Assembly: GCA_947167715.1 (NCBI GenBank)
Contig: CAMVJD010000010.1
Span: 18,985-82,984, forward strand
Direction: 5' to 3'
DNA from: an uncultured Eubacteriaceae bacterium
GTDB lineage: Bacteria > Bacillota > Clostridia > Lachnospirales > CAG-274
Length of the DNA stretch: 64,000 nucleotides
The first letter of the stretch is position 1; every line of letters starts with the position of its first letter. The notes beneath the pieces are model-generated. The model was not told where the DNA came from. It did no database searches and was given only the letters and a program-made list of their open reading frames with translations. Below are positions 36,801 through 46,002 of the stretch, piece by piece. A program made the position numbers and the translations under genes.

Positions 36801-39243
36801 CAATAATTACGGCGGTACCGTTACTATTAAATGCGGCGATAAGATCGCAAAGAGAGATGCTCTTATTTCAAAGAAGGGTACAACCTACAATATTAACCTT
36901 ACTCCCGACAGCGTTAACCATATTACGGTAATATATACGCCTAACGCAGGCGATAACCTTGTATCGTATGATGATGTTATAAGTGAGTTTGATATAACGC
37001 ATAAATCGGTATACAATAATACCGTACCTTATATTTATGCAGGCCCCAACGGTAAACCTTCTGCCGCAGGTACAAGAGAAGATCCTCTTGATATCCAGTC
37101 GGCTGTCGGCTTTGTAAAGAAGGGCCAGAAGATAATTTGCCTTGACGGTACCTATTACCCCAACGGCAATATTGATGTACCAAGCTCAAAATCAGGTTTA
37201 AAGACCGATCCTATTGCTGTTATGGCAGATGAGGGCGCAAAGGTAGTTATCGATTTCCAGAAAAAATACGAGGGTATGATCTTAAGGGCAAATTACTGGA
37301 CATTAAAGGGCCTTGAGTTTACTAATACCGCGGATAATATGAAGGGCTTCCACCTTGCATCCAACAACTGTGTTATCGATAACTGTAAGTTCCACGATAA
37401 CGGTGATACGGGCTTCCAGATAAGCCGTATCGGCAATGACGGCGATGCTATTGAGTATTGGCCTTCAAACAACGTAATTATAAATTGTGAGTCTTATAAC
37501 AATGCCGATCCTTCGGGCATTAATGCCGACGGCTTCGGTGCAAAGCTTACGGTTGGTGTAGGCAACATCTTTGAGGGCTGTATCTCTCACCACAACCTTG
37601 ATGACGGCTGGGATACCTTTGCAAAGCAGGGCTCCGGCGCTATCGGTTCCGTAACACTTGAGGGCTGTGTATCTTACAAGAACGGCTGGAAGCTTGAAGA
37701 GGACGGCAAGGAAAGCGATTACGGCTCGGGCGGTCACAACGGCTTTAAGATGGGCGGCGAGAACGTAGCTGTTAAGCATTATCTTAAGGATTGTATCGCA
37801 TTTGAGAACGGTGCAAACGGTATTACTTCAAACTCCAACCCGCAGATGAAGCTTCGCAATGTTATTTCTTACAATAACTCCGGCTCTGGCTTCGCTCTTT
37901 ATACAAAGACGGGCGTTAAGAAAATAAACTTTGATGCAAAGGGCTGTATCAACTACAAGTCCGCAAAGGATACTCTTGCATCCGTAACGGATTCAAAGAA
38001 GTATGATAACCTTTCGGATACACCTCTTGTATCGGAGAACAACTACTTTAACTGGGGCGGCGGCTCATACAATGCTAAATACGCAAGCGATGAGGACGCA
38101 GCAAACAAGGTAGTTACAACCGTGGATCCCGTTACAGATGATTTCTTTGTAAGTCTTGACAAGACGGATTCACTTGTTAAAAACAGATATCCCCAGGATG
38201 AAAACGGCAAGTTTATTCTTGGTGATTTCCTTAAACTTACTACACCTTATTCACATGACGAGGAAGACCTTGTAGAGGTTACAACATACGACCTTTCGGA
38301 CAACGGCGGCAGCAGTGAAGAGGATACTACAAGTGCAGACACCGATGCTACGGAGTCAACTACTGCAAGCTCATCCGGCAAGACAAGCGGCGGCGGTTCT
38401 TCCGGCGGCGGCGGTGGCGGCGGCGGTTCAAGCTCAAAGAGAGCACAGACCACAGAGGCCGACACACAGGCTGATACCGAGGCTGTTACCGAGGATAAGA
38501 CAGAGGCAACGTCGGCGGAGGATGTTGAGGTTTCAACAAGCCTTGCAGACAACGATATGTTCGATGATATGGACAGCAAGCCCTGGGCTAAAGATGCTGT
38601 AAATGCACTTGCGGCTATGGGTGTTGTAAACGGTACGGGCTACAGAACATTCAGCCCCGATGCGGGCTGCAAGCGTGCAGACTTTGCAATTATGCTTGTT
38701 AAGCTGCTTGGCATTGACGGTATCGCAAGCGACAATTTTGATGACGTTTCCGAAAACAAGTACTACTACAACTATGTAGGCCTTGCAAAGGAAGCAGGTC
38801 TTGTAAACGGTTACGGCAACGGCAAGTTCGGTCCCGAAAACCTTTGCACAAGAGAAGAGCTTATGGTTATGGTAGCCAATGCTATCAAGGCGACAGGTGT
38901 TGATATTGATGCAGATGTTGCTGTACTTGACAAGTTTAACGATGTATCGGATATAGCAGACTGGGCTAAGCCTTATGTTGCATACCTTGTTTCAAACGGT
39001 GTTGTAAACGGCGCAAACGGCAAGATCAACCCCAAGAATGAGATAACAAGGGCAGAGGTTGCTGTAATTATGTACAACCTTATCGATGCTATCGGTTTGA
39101 ACGAACAGGCTGTTGAACCCGAGGAAGTTTTGGAAGAAACTACAGAGGAGGTATCCGAAGAGGGATCAGAGGAAGCTTCCGAAGAGGTTACAGAAGAAAC
39201 GACCGAGGAAACAACCGAGGAAACTTCAAAAGAAGTTAAATAA
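33868..39243 (+). CDS. Secreted multidomain pectate lyase-like (PL9-type beta-helix) protein with Ig-like and C-terminal SLH domains
   Basis: Signal peptide; Ig-like segments (TGAVVEAIYDDNTTETLDV; DPTGMVIRGIYTG); beta-helix ADGFGAKLTVGVGNIFEGCISHHNLDDGWDTF; three SLH-like repeats (WAKDAVNALAAMGVVNGTG...; YVGLAKEAGLVNGYGNGKFGPEN...; WAKPYVAYLVSNGVVNGANGKINPKNEITRAEV). Confidence 0.88.
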   Translation: MKKQRILASILAAIMTLSTISSNVFAADSAAAESIALEESVVSASAFDAKEAVTEDDSDAGIGEVKAFADGFESGGMGNVGVKHFTVTEESGSVTLANATVNKGKFSDSADNYAYYAKQVSTDNDFVLKATVSINNYNKQDGASNPHQSSFGIVGFDKKYTSDNTYASQLFLGAYTDKSSNPASICAISRHETDAKKTIHEKLSESFPNATKEGTFALVLKKSGTNYLMECDGNTFTLSDPELFVNGTAYFGFYIARNADITISDIEFTEDTRKVVSLDIKQLPDKLTYSLGDKVDLTGAVVEAIYDDNTTETLDVKDIVVSGFDSATSGTKTMYLNKGTASAAVEYTVISNGIVELNLVTEPYINEYTADMRFSTEGTKVQAVLNTGETMDLIDINEYDEATAKDEEKSVPKYAFYLDGKEINGDYIFTSADAGSKNVEIRAISSEDIEANDKSVAYPIEVKSNQLTSMRIFSSAIKERYFVGDEYDPTGMVIRGIYTGNDGSSVTAVIPEEDYTIDAPAFDSAGTKTVKISSRINPSVFLTIDIDVQAPSFIEYRVMDYPVMTITQGSDFVPGDLKVGAYFTNRTYEELKDSEYSIDLSGFDSSKVGTTTVNININGKYGSQTIPLTLTVKENETQIWRHTYFGASTKAASDYAKVNTEGAQEAEYSEDGKIVKNSNVIAESNGKYYALSGIPDVSVSSIGGAGKITADNDGISYYFTRLAADKNFTMNATLTVDYYLTDNDDTQRNGQEAFGIMVRDAVPFVSEDEDPAKVTSDSISVASADIAAKDAVTGEPALLKSNGTFASNMAIIGGCADANYPSPDDVSFIRKSTSNRINLLARLGTTDHIDGGGAEKRGYYKISETFPKVGNVYDVQVRKVGDSIYARCYDRQTGKTMETYQYFGEGFVDSLDKENMYVGIFAARKATVTATNIELFETDPETDIQKYTLSESPTAPTLTVVSPYFTTLQEYPLILKAGNNYGGTVTIKCGDKIAKRDALISKKGTTYNINLTPDSVNHITVIYTPNAGDNLVSYDDVISEFDITHKSVYNNTVPYIYAGPNGKPSAAGTREDPLDIQSAVGFVKKGQKIICLDGTYYPNGNIDVPSSKSGLKTDPIAVMADEGAKVVIDFQKKYEGMILRANYWTLKGLEFTNTADNMKGFHLASNNCVIDNCKFHDNGDTGFQISRIGNDGDAIEYWPSNNVIINCESYNNADPSGINADGFGAKLTVGVGNIFEGCISHHNLDDGWDTFAKQGSGAIGSVTLEGCVSYKNGWKLEEDGKESDYGSGGHNGFKMGGENVAVKHYLKDCIAFENGANGITSNSNPQMKLRNVISYNNSGSGFALYTKTGVKKINFDAKGCINYKSAKDTLASVTDSKKYDNLSDTPLVSENNYFNWGGGSYNAKYASDEDAANKVVTTVDPVTDDFFVSLDKTDSLVKNRYPQDENGKFILGDFLKLTTPYSHDEEDLVEVTTYDLSDNGGSSEEDTTSADTDATESTTASSSGKTSGGGSSGGGGGGGGSSSKRAQTTEADTQADTEAVTEDKTEATSAEDVEVSTSLADNDMFDDMDSKPWAKDAVNALAAMGVVNGTGYRTFSPDAGCKRADFAIMLVKLLGIDGIASDNFDDVSENKYYYNYVGLAKEAGLVNGYGNGKFGPENLCTREELMVMVANAIKATGVDIDADVAVLDKFNDVSDIADWAKPYVAYLVSNGVVNGANGKINPKNEITRAEVAVIMYNLIDAIGLNEQAVEPEEVLEETTEEVSEEGSEEASEEVTEETTEETTEETSKEVK

Positions 39244-39253
39244 ATAAGTTTTT

Positions 39254-39285
39254 AAGGGGCTGTCCATTCGGACGGCTCCTTTTTT
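39254..39285 (+). terminator. Rho-independent terminator after SLH/pectate lyase gene
   Basis: AAGGGGCTGTCC-attc-GGACGGCTCCTT + T-tract. Confidence 0.85.
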
Positions 39286-39309
39286 AGCTATGGGGAAATT
39301 TTTTTAAAA

Positions 39310-39397
39310 ATTTTCCTATTGACTAAATAGGAAAATAAAGCTATAATTAGTCCATAAAATAAATCAACAAAAAAATAAATCCTATATATTAAATAGG
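39310..39397 (+). promoter_or_regulatory. Two Rrf2/CymR-like palindromic operators upstream of cysK
   Basis: ATTTTCCTATT-gacta-AATAGGAAAAT (39310-39336) and CCTATA-tatta-AATAGG (39381-39397), same 5-nt spacer. Confidence 0.65.
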
Positions 39398-39420
39398 AAA
39401 ATAAAAAGGAGAGAGATAAA

Positions 39421-40356
39421 ATGAGTGATATCAAAAAAAGTTCTTTGGAGTTAATTGGAAAAACACCTTTGCTTGAGGCAAGCCGTTATGCAAAAAAGAG
39501 GGGCGCAGACAGCGCAACTATCCTTGCAAAGCTTGAATACCTTAATCCCGCAGGCTCGGTAAAGGACAGAGTAGCCCTTGCCATGATTGAGGATGCGGAA
39601 AAGAAGGGCATTTTAAAGCCCGGCGCAACAATTATTGAGCCTACATCGGGCAATACGGGCATAGGCCTTGCGGCTGTGGCAGCAGCAAAGGGTTATAAGG
39701 CTATTCTTACCTTGCCCGAAACGATGAGTATTGAAAGAAGAACGCTTTTACACGCTTACGGTGCAGAGCTGGTGCTTACGGACGGCAGTCTCGGTATGAA
39801 GGGCGCTATTGCAAAGGCAACGGAATTAAACGAGCAGATAGAGGGCTCTGTCATTCTCGGCCAGTTTGTAAACCCTGCAAACCCCGCTGTTCATAAGGCA
39901 ACAACAGGCCCCGAGATCTGGGAGCAGACAGGCGGAAAGGTAGATATTTTTGTGGCGGGCGTAGGTACGGGCGGTACCGTAACAGGCGTAGGCGAATACC
40001 TTAAGTCGCAGAACCCCGATGTTAAGATAGTGGCAGTAGAGCCCGCAACAAGCCCCGTATTATCCAAGGGTACGGCAGGCGCACATAAAATCCAGGGTAT
40101 CGGCGCAGGCTTCGTACCCGAGGTACTCAATACATCGGTTTATGACGAGGTAATAACTATAGAAAACGATGATGCCTTTGAAGAGGGCCGTGAATTTGGA
40201 ATTACAGAGGGTATTCTGGTAGGTATATCCTCGGGCGCGGCACTTAAGGCAGCGGCTATCCTTGCGGCAAGACCCGAAAATAAGGGCAAGACCATAGTTG
40301 CGCTTCTTCCCGATTCGGGCGACAGATACCTTTCCACACCCTTATTTGCAAATTAA
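39421..40356 (+). CDS. cysK: Cysteine synthase A (O-acetylserine thiol-lyase)
   Basis: [46 protein letters not shown]. Confidence 0.96.
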   Translation: MSDIKKSSLELIGKTPLLEASRYAKKRGADSATILAKLEYLNPAGSVKDRVALAMIEDAEKKGILKPGATIIEPTSGNTGIGLAAVAAAKGYKAILTLPETMSIERRTLLHAYGAELVLTDGSLGMKGAIAKATELNEQIEGSVILGQFVNPANPAVHKATTGPEIWEQTGGKVDIFVAGVGTGGTVTGVGEYLKSQNPDVKIVAVEPATSPVLSKGTAGAHKIQGIGAGFVPEVLNTSVYDEVITIENDDAFEEGREFGITEGILVGISSGAALKAAAILAARPENKGKTIVALLPDSGDRYLSTPLFAN

Positions 40357-40372
40357 TATATCAACTTAAAAG

Positions 40373-40397
40373 ACACCGTGTTATGCGGTGTTTTTTT
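40373..40397 (+). terminator. Rho-independent terminator after cysK
   Basis: ACACCG-tgttatg-CGGTGT + T6. Confidence 0.85.
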
Positions 40398-40560
40398 ATG
40401 TCTTGCCTTTCCGGTGAGCAATGCACCAAAGAAAGAAGCTTTGTATTGAATATTATTGTTTTTTTCGCATATGTAAATAAAAATTTTGATTAAAAGTATT
40501 GTGAATCCCCGATTTTTATTGTATACTTATATTGTAATAAATTCAATTAGGGTGCAGGCT

Positions 40561-41265
40561 ATGGAAAAGGTCATTATTATTTCGGAAAATGCAAATACGC
40601 TGGCAAAGGTGCTGGAACAAGGCTTTTGGGCGGAAAATAACATGGATGTGAGAGGTATATGCGTACCTGATGCCGACAAATATATAAGCTCGGCCGAAAA
40701 GACGGACGAGGATATTGCAAAGCTGTTTTTTAACGGCGACAGCGAGTTTTTATATATAATTGACGGTATAGAGCGACAAAGTGCCGATAAAACCGCAGAA
40801 TACAAGCGTATTTCAGATATTATATTCAAAAAAGAGGGCTGGCTTTTGCTTTATGCCGATAGGAACTGCTGTACTAAAGCTGCTATGGCATCTTTGTTTG
40901 CCCTTAAATGCGAGCTTTTTCCGAAAGTCGGCAACGAGACCATAGACTCGGCTATAAATTATATCGTAAATGATCCCGAGGGAGACCTGCGGCAGACAAG
41001 CGTAGCCGAAAAGCTTTACATAAACAGCAGCTATTTAAGCACTGTTTTTACCGCACATACCGACAGACGCTTTGTGGACTATGTAAATGATGTCAGGCTA
41101 AGGCGTGCGGCAAGGCTTTTGCTAAGTACGGACCTGAAAATAGCCGATATAGCAGAAAGGCTTGAATATCACGATCTTGCTTATTTTTCAAAGCTTTTTA
41201 AAAGAAAATTCGGTATGACGCCGTCGCTGTACAGAATACCCGAAAATTATAATTACCAGATCTGA
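40561..41265 (+). CDS. AraC-family helix-turn-helix transcriptional regulator
   Basis: C-terminal AraC double HTH: YVNDVRLRRAARLLLSTDLKIADIAERLEYHDLAYFSKLFKRKFGMTPSLYR. Start chosen at ATG 40561. Confidence 0.85.
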   Translation: MEKVIIISENANTLAKVLEQGFWAENNMDVRGICVPDADKYISSAEKTDEDIAKLFFNGDSEFLYIIDGIERQSADKTAEYKRISDIIFKKEGWLLLYADRNCCTKAAMASLFALKCELFPKVGNETIDSAINYIVNDPEGDLRQTSVAEKLYINSSYLSTVFTAHTDRRFVDYVNDVRLRRAARLLLSTDLKIADIAERLEYHDLAYFSKLFKRKFGMTPSLYRIPENYNYQI

Positions 41266-41382
41266 CCCTTATTTTACAATTTTATTAAATATGTACAAAC
41301 ATCTTGATTATTTTAAAGGGTTGTGCTACAATATATAGTGTATTAAGAAATTAAGCCTACAAAATTACAAAAGGAGGTAAAT

Positions 41383-42033
41383 ATGAGCTATAAAAAAGAA
41401 TTTGTAAAGTTTATGTGGGAGGCGGGCGTGCTGACCTTTGGCGAGTTTACGCTTAAAAGCGGCCGCAAGGCTCCGTATTTTATAAATACCGGCAACTATA
41501 AGACGGGAGAGCATATTGCAAAGCTTGGCGAGTTCTATGCAAAGTGCATAAAGGAAAACGGCATTCATGCAGATGTGTTTTTTGGCCCTGCGTATAAGGG
41601 CATTCCGCTTGCAGTTACCGCAGCTATTTCCAATTACAAGGAAAACGGTGAAAACGTAAATTATTGTTTTAACCGCAAAGAAGCAAAGGACCACGGTGAG
41701 GGCGGCGTTATGGTCGGCCACAAGCTGCAAAACGGCGACAAGGTCCTTATTATCGAGGATGTTATAACGGCAGGTACAGCCATCAGAGAAAGTCTTCCAA
41801 TACTGAAGGCGGCAGCTGATGTCGAGGTGTGCGGTGTTGTTATCTCGGTAGACAGAATGGAAAAAAACAAAAGTGATAAATCCGCCGTTCAGGAGGTTTT
41901 TGATGAATTTGGCATCAAGGTTTATCCTATTGTTACAATAAATGATATTATAGAATGTATTGAGGACGGTACCATACCGGGCAGCGAATATCTTTCTGCT
42001 ATGAAAGAATACAGAAAGGTATACGGTGTCTGA
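41383..42033 (+). CDS. pyrE: Orotate phosphoribosyltransferase
   Basis: LKSGRKAPYFINTGNYKTG, GPAYKGIPLA, VLIIEDVITAGTAIRES. Confidence 0.95.
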   Translation: MSYKKEFVKFMWEAGVLTFGEFTLKSGRKAPYFINTGNYKTGEHIAKLGEFYAKCIKENGIHADVFFGPAYKGIPLAVTAAISNYKENGENVNYCFNRKEAKDHGEGGVMVGHKLQNGDKVLIIEDVITAGTAIRESLPILKAAADVEVCGVVISVDRMEKNKSDKSAVQEVFDEFGIKVYPIVTINDIIECIEDGTIPGSEYLSAMKEYRKVYGV

Positions 42034-42076
42034 TATTGCTGCTTCCGCTTATTTATAATAGATTGGAGTTGAAATT

Positions 42077-44125
42077 ATGAAGTGTATTAATAAGCTTGCA
42101 GGTCTTGCCATGGCTGTTATAATGATGCTTTCGTCCGTGTGCTTTGCCGTTGAGGCGCAGGCTGCGGAGGTAATACCTGTTTACCTTAACGGACAGCTGC
42201 TGGAGTATCCCGCTAATGATGCCCAGCCGCAGATATATCAAAACAGGACTTATGTTCCTATCAGAAAAACTGCCGAGTATCTTGGCCTTTCCATCAACTG
42301 GAACTCAAAAACCGAAACGCTTACCTTCTCACGCGAGGGGCTTACGATAGACCACACAATGCGTTCAAACATAGTTTATGTAAGCGGTAAAGCCATTACC
42401 TTTGATACCCGCTCCATAAATGTTCAAAACAGGACGCTTATGCCTATCCGTATGCTTGGCGAATCCATCGGCGGTACGGTTGAGTGGGACAACGCACAGC
42501 GCGCAGTTTATATTACAACAAACAATGCACCCGCTATTACGGAAACCACTACGTCTGCTCCCGTTGCAGCCGCTGCTGCTCCGCAGATCGTTTCCGCAAC
42601 ATTAAGCAAAAACGAAATAAATATAGGCAGCAATGTAAAGGTTGCTGTTAAGGCGAAGGATGCAACAAAGATCAAACTTGTTGATGCAGCCACACAAAAT
42701 GAAATAGAAACCATTACCGAATACGGCGAGGAAGATGGCTCACGTCTGTTTGAGGCACTTATTAAGGGCGAAAACGATACAAAGGAAACAATATACAAAA
42801 GTATTATAGTTATTGCCGGCAATGATACCAAATTCTATGACGAGCTGTCCAACACAAAGCTTCTTACCTATGCGGTAACAACAAATAAAAGCGACAAGGA
42901 TGATGACGATGACAGCAATGACTCAAATGAGACCATAAAGTCGGATTATCTTGTAAGCTATAAGTTTGACAAAACAAAGTATGCTGTTGACGATTATGCA
43001 TATCTTACCATTGTTACCAAAAAGGATATATCAAAGGTAAGGGTAACAAACAACTATAACGACAGCCGCACGGAAAGCAGCGATTATTCCGAAAAGGGCA
43101 ATCAGCGTACCTTTGAGGTAAAGCACAGATTGTCCGAAAAAGGTACGGTTTACCTGTACATTACCCTTTATGTAGAGGACGAGGGTTACGAATCGGTAAA
43201 ACAGCGTGTCAGCGTAGATGTTGGCAAAACATCAAGCAGCAAAACATATGACGAGCTTGAAATAGTCGATATAGACGTACTTAACGATACTGTTTATATT
43301 GATGAGGATGCGCATCTTTTGGTTTATACATCAACAGATGTTGCAGAGGTATCCGTATATAACGATAACGACAAAAAGGTCGGTTCAAGCTACTATTATT
43401 ATGCAAAGGAAGACGGACAGCTTGTTTGGAAGCTTAAATTCCCCGTAGAATATTCGGGCAGAAATAAATATACCGTTTTTGCGTATAACAATAATGACGA
43501 TAAGGTCTCCGAAAGCATAAAGATAGAGGGCGAAAAGTATTCTTCGGGTGATTGTATTGTACTTGGCGTTGATCAGGTTACATCCAATGTAAGAAACGGC
43601 GATACATGCAAATTTGAGGTAAAGTGTACCGGCGAGGTTTCCTGGATAATGCTTGCAAACCACAGGGGCAGCGAGATATCTACCTCTTATTCAAGCAATA
43701 AAAACAGCTCCAAGAGGATATTTACCATCAGCGGCGATATAGACGATATAGATGATGATTATTATATTTACGGCTATGATGATAAGGATAACAAGCAAAG
43801 CTCATACAAGTTCCGCGTTGTCGGCAGCTCGTCTTCAAAGCTTGAATTCCTTGATGTAGATGTTCAGACCAGCCGTGTATATATTGACGACGAGGTTGAG
43901 CTTACTGTTGAGACCTCAAATAATGTTACCAGAATGGTAATTGAGGATCAAAGCGGCAACAGACTTTACAAAAAGGCTAAACCCACCAAGGAAAAGGACG
44001 ACTACTATGTTTGGGAAGTATCGTTCAGTCCCGAGGAAAAGGGCAGAAATACATTCACGATTACTATCGAGGACGAAGACGATAATACCAAGGAATGGGA
44101 TTTCAATGTAACAGTAACCAAATAA
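42077..44125 (+). CDS. Secreted protein with copper amine oxidase N-terminal-like domain and repeated beta-sandwich modules
   Basis: Signal peptide; VPIRKTAEYLGLSINWNSKTETLTFSREG and LMPIRMLGESIGGTVEWDNAQRAVYI; several Asp-rich modules. Confidence 0.8.
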   Translation: MKCINKLAGLAMAVIMMLSSVCFAVEAQAAEVIPVYLNGQLLEYPANDAQPQIYQNRTYVPIRKTAEYLGLSINWNSKTETLTFSREGLTIDHTMRSNIVYVSGKAITFDTRSINVQNRTLMPIRMLGESIGGTVEWDNAQRAVYITTNNAPAITETTTSAPVAAAAAPQIVSATLSKNEINIGSNVKVAVKAKDATKIKLVDAATQNEIETITEYGEEDGSRLFEALIKGENDTKETIYKSIIVIAGNDTKFYDELSNTKLLTYAVTTNKSDKDDDDDSNDSNETIKSDYLVSYKFDKTKYAVDDYAYLTIVTKKDISKVRVTNNYNDSRTESSDYSEKGNQRTFEVKHRLSEKGTVYLYITLYVEDEGYESVKQRVSVDVGKTSSSKTYDELEIVDIDVLNDTVYIDEDAHLLVYTSTDVAEVSVYNDNDKKVGSSYYYYAKEDGQLVWKLKFPVEYSGRNKYTVFAYNNNDDKVSESIKIEGEKYSSGDCIVLGVDQVTSNVRNGDTCKFEVKCTGEVSWIMLANHRGSEISTSYSSNKNSSKRIFTISGDIDDIDDDYYIYGYDDKDNKQSSYKFRVVGSSSSKLEFLDVDVQTSRVYIDDEVELTVETSNNVTRMVIEDQSGNRLYKKAKPTKEKDDYYVWEVSFSPEEKGRNTFTITIEDEDDNTKEWDFNVTVTK

Positions 44126-44358
44126 ATGCTTTTTATCCCTGCGTGACGGCTATGGCTGCTGCGTGGGGATTTTTGCGTTACTTTGCGTATAGCATTATAA
44201 CAAACTAAACGTATATGATAACGTTGTTAGGCAAAAACGCAAATGTTTTTCGGCGTCAGCGTATGCTTGACATCCGCTGTAAGCCGAAATTATTTGCGGG
44301 GCTTGCCGTCATTAATAAAGCAACGCGAATAAATGGACAAGTCGAAAAAGGTAAAATA

Positions 44359-44387
44359 TTGACATTTTTTGTGTATTAAAGTATAAT
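44359..44387 (+). promoter_or_regulatory. Sigma-A promoter of asnB-like gene
   Basis: TTGACA - 17 nt - TATAAT, about 29 bp before ATG. Confidence 0.75.
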
Positions 44388-44416
44388 CATTTTATAAATC
44401 AATATGAGGTGATAAA

Positions 44417-45952
44417 ATGATAGAAATAAAAGAATACAGAGGCCATATACGCAATTGGAAAGCGCTTTGTGCGGAGCTTTCGGTAGATACGGCGTTAAAC
44501 GATAAGGACAGGGAAAGGGAAATCATAGTAAAGGGCTATGAAAAATGGGGCAGGAGCATTGCCAACCATTTATACGGTATGTTTGCCTTTGCACTTTGGG
44601 ATACCGAGGAAAAAAAGCTGTTTTGCATCAGGGATCAGTTTGGCACAAAACCGTTTTTCTATTATGTGACCGAGGATAACGACATTCTTTACGGTGCATC
44701 TATCCGTGATATTATGAAGGGTAAGGGCTTTAAAAAGGAGCTTAACAGGGATATGCTTCAGCTTTACCTTACCTTTACCTATGTAGCAGGTGAAAATACG
44801 TTTTTTAAGGGCGTTAAAAAGCTTATGCCGGGGCATTGGCTGGAATTTAAGGACGGCAGCTTAACTATAGAGCGTTATTGGACACCTACCTTCAAGCCCG
44901 ATGAAACAAAGTCTTTGGAGGATTTTGCAGACGAGATACATACAACCGTACAGAAGATATTTACCGAGGTAAAGACAGAAAACGAGGTCGCAGAGTCCTT
45001 CCTTTCGGGCGGCGTGGATTCAAGCTATGTGCTTGCGCTTTCGGATGCTAAAATGTGCGATTCCTGCGGGTATGAAGAGGAGCGCTTTGACGAGAGCAGG
45101 GTAGCCGCAAAAACAGCGGAGCTTCTGGGCAGAGAGCAGGCGGTCTGCCTTATCACGCCCGAAAGATATTTTGAAACCGTGCCCTATGTAATGGAAAATA
45201 TGGAGCAGCCCCTTGGTGATGCTTCGGCTATAGTTTTTGCCATTGCCTGCCGCGCAACTGCCGAGCATACAAAGCTTTGCTATTCGGGCGAGGGCGCGGA
45301 CGAGTTTTTCGGCGGCTACAATATGTACCGCAATGCGGAGCGCTACGGCGACAATTTAAAGACCTTCTATGTAGGCAATACCAACATTATGAAGGAGGAC
45401 GAGAAAAAGCAGCTGCTTAAATACTATGATCCCGAAGTGCTGCCTATTGATATAGCAAAGCCCATTTACGATGAAACGGAGGGCCTTGACCCGCTTTCCA
45501 AAATGTCGGACGTGGATATTCAGATATGGCTTGAGGGCGATATTTATCTTAATGTGGATAAAATGAGTGAGGCTGCGGGCCTTGAAATAAGAATGCCGCT
45601 TACCGATCTTCGCGTTTTTGATATAGCATCAAGGATGCCGTCCAAATTTAAGGTAAACGAGGAGACAAATAAGGTGGCCTTTCGTACCGCAGCCGCAAAG
45701 GTACTGCCGAAGGAGATAGCCTTTCGTAAAAAGCTGGGCTTTATAGTTCCCATAAGGCTTTGGCTTGCGGACGAGCGCTATAACGGCGATGTTGTGGAAA
45801 AATTTAACAGCAGCTACGCAGCGGAGTTCTTTAAAATTGACGAGATAAATGCGATTTTCAAGGAATATATAGACGGCAATTCCGACCTTTGGAGAAAGGT
45901 TTGGACTATTTATACCTTCCTTGTTTGGTATGAGATATATTTTGTAAAGTGA
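44417..45952 (+). CDS. Asparagine synthase-like protein with N-terminally truncated glutaminase domain
   Basis: Synthetase domain VAESFLSGGVDSSYVLALSD, CYSGEGADEFFGGYNMY; N-terminus MIEIKEYRGHIRNWKALC lacks the MCGI nucleophile segment. Confidence 0.85.
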   Translation: MIEIKEYRGHIRNWKALCAELSVDTALNDKDREREIIVKGYEKWGRSIANHLYGMFAFALWDTEEKKLFCIRDQFGTKPFFYYVTEDNDILYGASIRDIMKGKGFKKELNRDMLQLYLTFTYVAGENTFFKGVKKLMPGHWLEFKDGSLTIERYWTPTFKPDETKSLEDFADEIHTTVQKIFTEVKTENEVAESFLSGGVDSSYVLALSDAKMCDSCGYEEERFDESRVAAKTAELLGREQAVCLITPERYFETVPYVMENMEQPLGDASAIVFAIACRATAEHTKLCYSGEGADEFFGGYNMYRNAERYGDNLKTFYVGNTNIMKEDEKKQLLKYYDPEVLPIDIAKPIYDETEGLDPLSKMSDVDIQIWLEGDIYLNVDKMSEAAGLEIRMPLTDLRVFDIASRMPSKFKVNEETNKVAFRTAAAKVLPKEIAFRKKLGFIVPIRLWLADERYNGDVVEKFNSSYAAEFFKIDEINAIFKEYIDGNSDLWRKVWTIYTFLVWYEIYFVK

Positions 45953-45960
45953 TATTAAAA

Positions 45961-45997
45961 CACCCTGTATATCGGCCTTTTCGGCGTATACAGGGTG
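45961..45997. terminator. Bidirectional terminator between convergent genes
   Basis: CACCCTGTATA...TATACAGGGTG, followed by T-tract on plus; A-run on the left. Confidence 0.85.
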
Positions 45998-46002
45998 CTT
46001 TT

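Noticed and set aside
38395-38430. GGCGGC-rich stretch as possible repeat or CRISPR-like sequence
   Set aside because: It encodes the in-frame poly-Gly/Ser linker; no regular spacer structure.
38315-38602. 95-aa Arg/Gln/Ala-rich ORF in the SLH protein linker
   Set aside because: Out-of-frame reading of the Gly/Thr/Glu-rich linker.
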